Positions 62,703 through 64,000 of a stretch of DNA of 64,000 nt are shown one piece after another (position 1 is the stretch's first letter; each line of letters starts with the position of its first letter). The notes beneath the pieces are model-generated. The model made no database searches. It saw nothing but the letters and a program-made list of their open reading frames with translations, and was not told where the DNA came from. Location: contig JAOUIH010000006.1 of assembly GCA_029884165.1 (NCBI GenBank), positions 1 through 64,000 on the forward strand, in the 5' to 3' direction. A program made the position numbers and the translations under genes. This DNA comes from Gammaproteobacteria bacterium (GTDB taxonomy: Bacteria > Pseudomonadota > Gammaproteobacteria > Steroidobacterales > Woeseiaceae).

Positions 62703-64000
62703 ATGCCAGTCATAAAAACCAAAGCGAAGCTGGGCTCGAGGGATTTCGAGCGCAATGCGGACGCCAATCGCAAGCTGGCAGGCGACCTGCAGCAGGCGCT
62801 TGCCGGTGTCGCCACGGGCGGCAGCGAGCGGGCGCGCGAAAAACACCTGGCGCGCGGCAAGCTGCTGCCGCGCGACCGGGTCGGCAAACTCATCGATCCG
62901 GGCGCGCCGTTCCTGGAGATCGGCCAGCTGGCGGCCTATGGCCTCTATGACAACGAGGTGCCGGCCGCCGGCATCATCGCCGGCATCGGCCGGGTCAGCG
63001 GCGTCGACTGCATGCTGGTTGCGAACGACGCGACCGTGAAGGGCGGCAGCTACTTTCCGCTGACCGTGAAAAAACACCTGCGTGCCCAGGAGATCGCGGA
63101 GCAGAACGGGCTTCCCTGCGTCTACCTGGTCGATTCGGGCGGCGCCAACCTGCCGACCCAGGACGAGGTATTTCCCGACCGCGATCACTTCGGGCGCATC
63201 TTCTACAACCAGGCGCGGCTGTCGTCGCTGGGCATTCCGCAGGTCGCCGCGGTCCTCGGCTCATGTACGGCGGGCGGCGCCTACGTGCCGGCGATGTGCG
63301 ACGAGGCGGTCATCGTGCGCAAGCAGGGCACGATCTTCCTGGGCGGCCCGCCGCTCGTCAAAGCGGCAACCGGCGAGGTCGTCGATGCCGAGATCCTGGG
63401 TGGCGGCGATGTCCACTCCCGCATCTCGGGCGTCACCGATTACCTCGCCGACAACGACGAGCACGCGCTGGCGATCGTCCGCGAAATCGTGTCGAACCTG
63501 AACTGGCGTCGGCCGGAACTGCCGCGACGGACGGACGTCGCCGAACCGCTGTACCCGGCCGAGGAGCTCTACGGCATCGTCTCGACCGACTTCCGCTTCG
63601 CCTACGATGTGCGCGAGGTGATCGCGCGGATCGTCGACGGGTCCGAGTTCCAGGAGTTCAAGGCGCTGTACGGCGTGACGCTGGTCTGCGGTTTCGCGCA
63701 CATTCACGGCTTCCCTGTCGGCATCGTCGCGAACAACGGCATCCTGTTCTCCCAGTCGGCGCAGAAGGGCGCGCATTTCATCCAGCTCTGCAACCGGCGT
63801 GGCATACCGCTCGTATTCCTGCAGAACATCACCGGCTTCATGGTCGGGCGGCAGGCAGAGCACGGCGGCATCGCCAAGGACGGCGCGAAGATGGTCAATG
63901 CGGTCGCCACCGCGTCGGTACCCAAATTTACCGTCATAACCGGCGGATCCTTCGGCGCGGGCAACTACGCCATGTGCGGCCGCGCTTACGCGCCGCGCTT
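62703..64000 (+). CDS. liuB: Methylcrotonyl-CoA carboxylase beta (carboxyltransferase) subunit, 3' partial
   Basis: 432 codons to the window edge of an expected about 535. Carboxyltransferase fold with [72 protein letters not shown] and [20 protein letters not shown], diagnostic of the methylcrotonyl type. It transfers CO2 from biotin to 3-methylcrotonyl-CoA. The biotin subunit gene should lie to the right. Confidence 0.95.
   Translation, partial: MPVIKTKAKLGSRDFERNADANRKLAGDLQQALAGVATGGSERAREKHLARGKLLPRDRVGKLIDPGAPFLEIGQLAAYGLYDNEVPAAGIIAGIGRVSGVDCMLVANDATVKGGSYFPLTVKKHLRAQEIAEQNGLPCVYLVDSGGANLPTQDEVFPDRDHFGRIFYNQARLSSLGIPQVAAVLGSCTAGGAYVPAMCDEAVIVRKQGTIFLGGPPLVKAATGEVVDAEILGGGDVHSRISGVTDYLADNDEHALAIVREIVSNLNWRRPELPRRTDVAEPLYPAEELYGIVSTDFRFAYDVREVIARIVDGSEFQEFKALYGVTLVCGFAHIHGFPVGIVANNGILFSQSAQKGAHFIQLCNRRGIPLVFLQNITGFMVGRQAEHGGIAKDGAKMVNAVATASVPKFTVITGGSFGAGNYAMCGRAYAPR

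Overview
The window is GC-rich, densely coded DNA from a bacterial chromosome, most likely a gammaproteobacterium. The gene set points there: LemA with an M48 peptidase, monomeric NADP-isocitrate dehydrogenase, PII, PhhB, homogentisate and leucine catabolism, a type Vd patatin autotransporter and an EexN-type lipoprotein. Placement in a marine or sediment lineage such as Woeseiales is only a guess. No rRNA, tRNA, CRISPR array or intact insertion sequence was seen. Both edges cut a gene: a PEGA/SUMF1 gene on the left and the methylcrotonyl-CoA carboxylase beta subunit on the right.

Region 1 (1-7.8 kb) is the best candidate for an undescribed system. A PEGA-repeat protein with a catalytically dead SUMF1 domain is followed by a small acidic exported protein, a divergent MotA/TolQ/ExbB-type channel, an actin/Hsp70-like protein fused to an FHA domain, and two paralogous proteins. 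Each paralog joins an ExbD-like transmembrane helix to a coiled coil and a von Willebrand A domain. Two inverted copies of a roughly 160-bp hairpin-rich element flank the five inner genes and supply the stop codons of the genes to their left. A glycine-zipper/OmpA peptidoglycan-binding protein follows.

Region 2 (7.9-37.7 kb) is mostly metabolism and envelope genes: phhB and a threonine dehydratase; a lone ParA ATPase; a DMT exporter, a methyltransferase and a GFA-family protein; a diguanylate cyclase; acetolactate synthase with its large and small subunits on opposite strands; a compact ilvN-proB-proA-glpD operon; monomeric isocitrate dehydrogenase; a PlpD-like patatin autotransporter; and a small kinase divergent from a 1345-residue ATPase/P-domain/WD40 membrane protein. 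An MFS-PlsC fusion, an EexN-like lipoprotein, a SYLF protein, M48 peptidase-LemA and ApbE complete it.

Region 3 (38.1-47.8 kb) is a second ion-driven envelope machine. A TlpA-like thioredoxin is followed by an exported coiled-coil protein, two large TPR proteins, a TPR lipoprotein, a small exported protein, ExbB, two ExbD paralogs (one without the usual membrane aspartate) and a TonB-like protein with an AgmX/PglI-type C-terminus. The layout recalls myxobacterial Agl/Glt gliding machinery and TonB systems with TPR partners.

Region 4 (47.9-64 kb) is mostly catabolic. It has a polar amino-acid ABC transporter leading into a class V aminotransferase, a fumarylacetoacetase-family hydrolase, homogentisate dioxygenase and an alcohol dehydrogenase; small envelope genes; a deoxyinosine glycosylase; a VOC protein; PII and an SDR on the minus strand; a fatty-acid desaturase; a TIM-barrel isomerase-like protein; another VOC protein; a LuxR-type regulator; and the start of a leucine-degradation (liu) operon.
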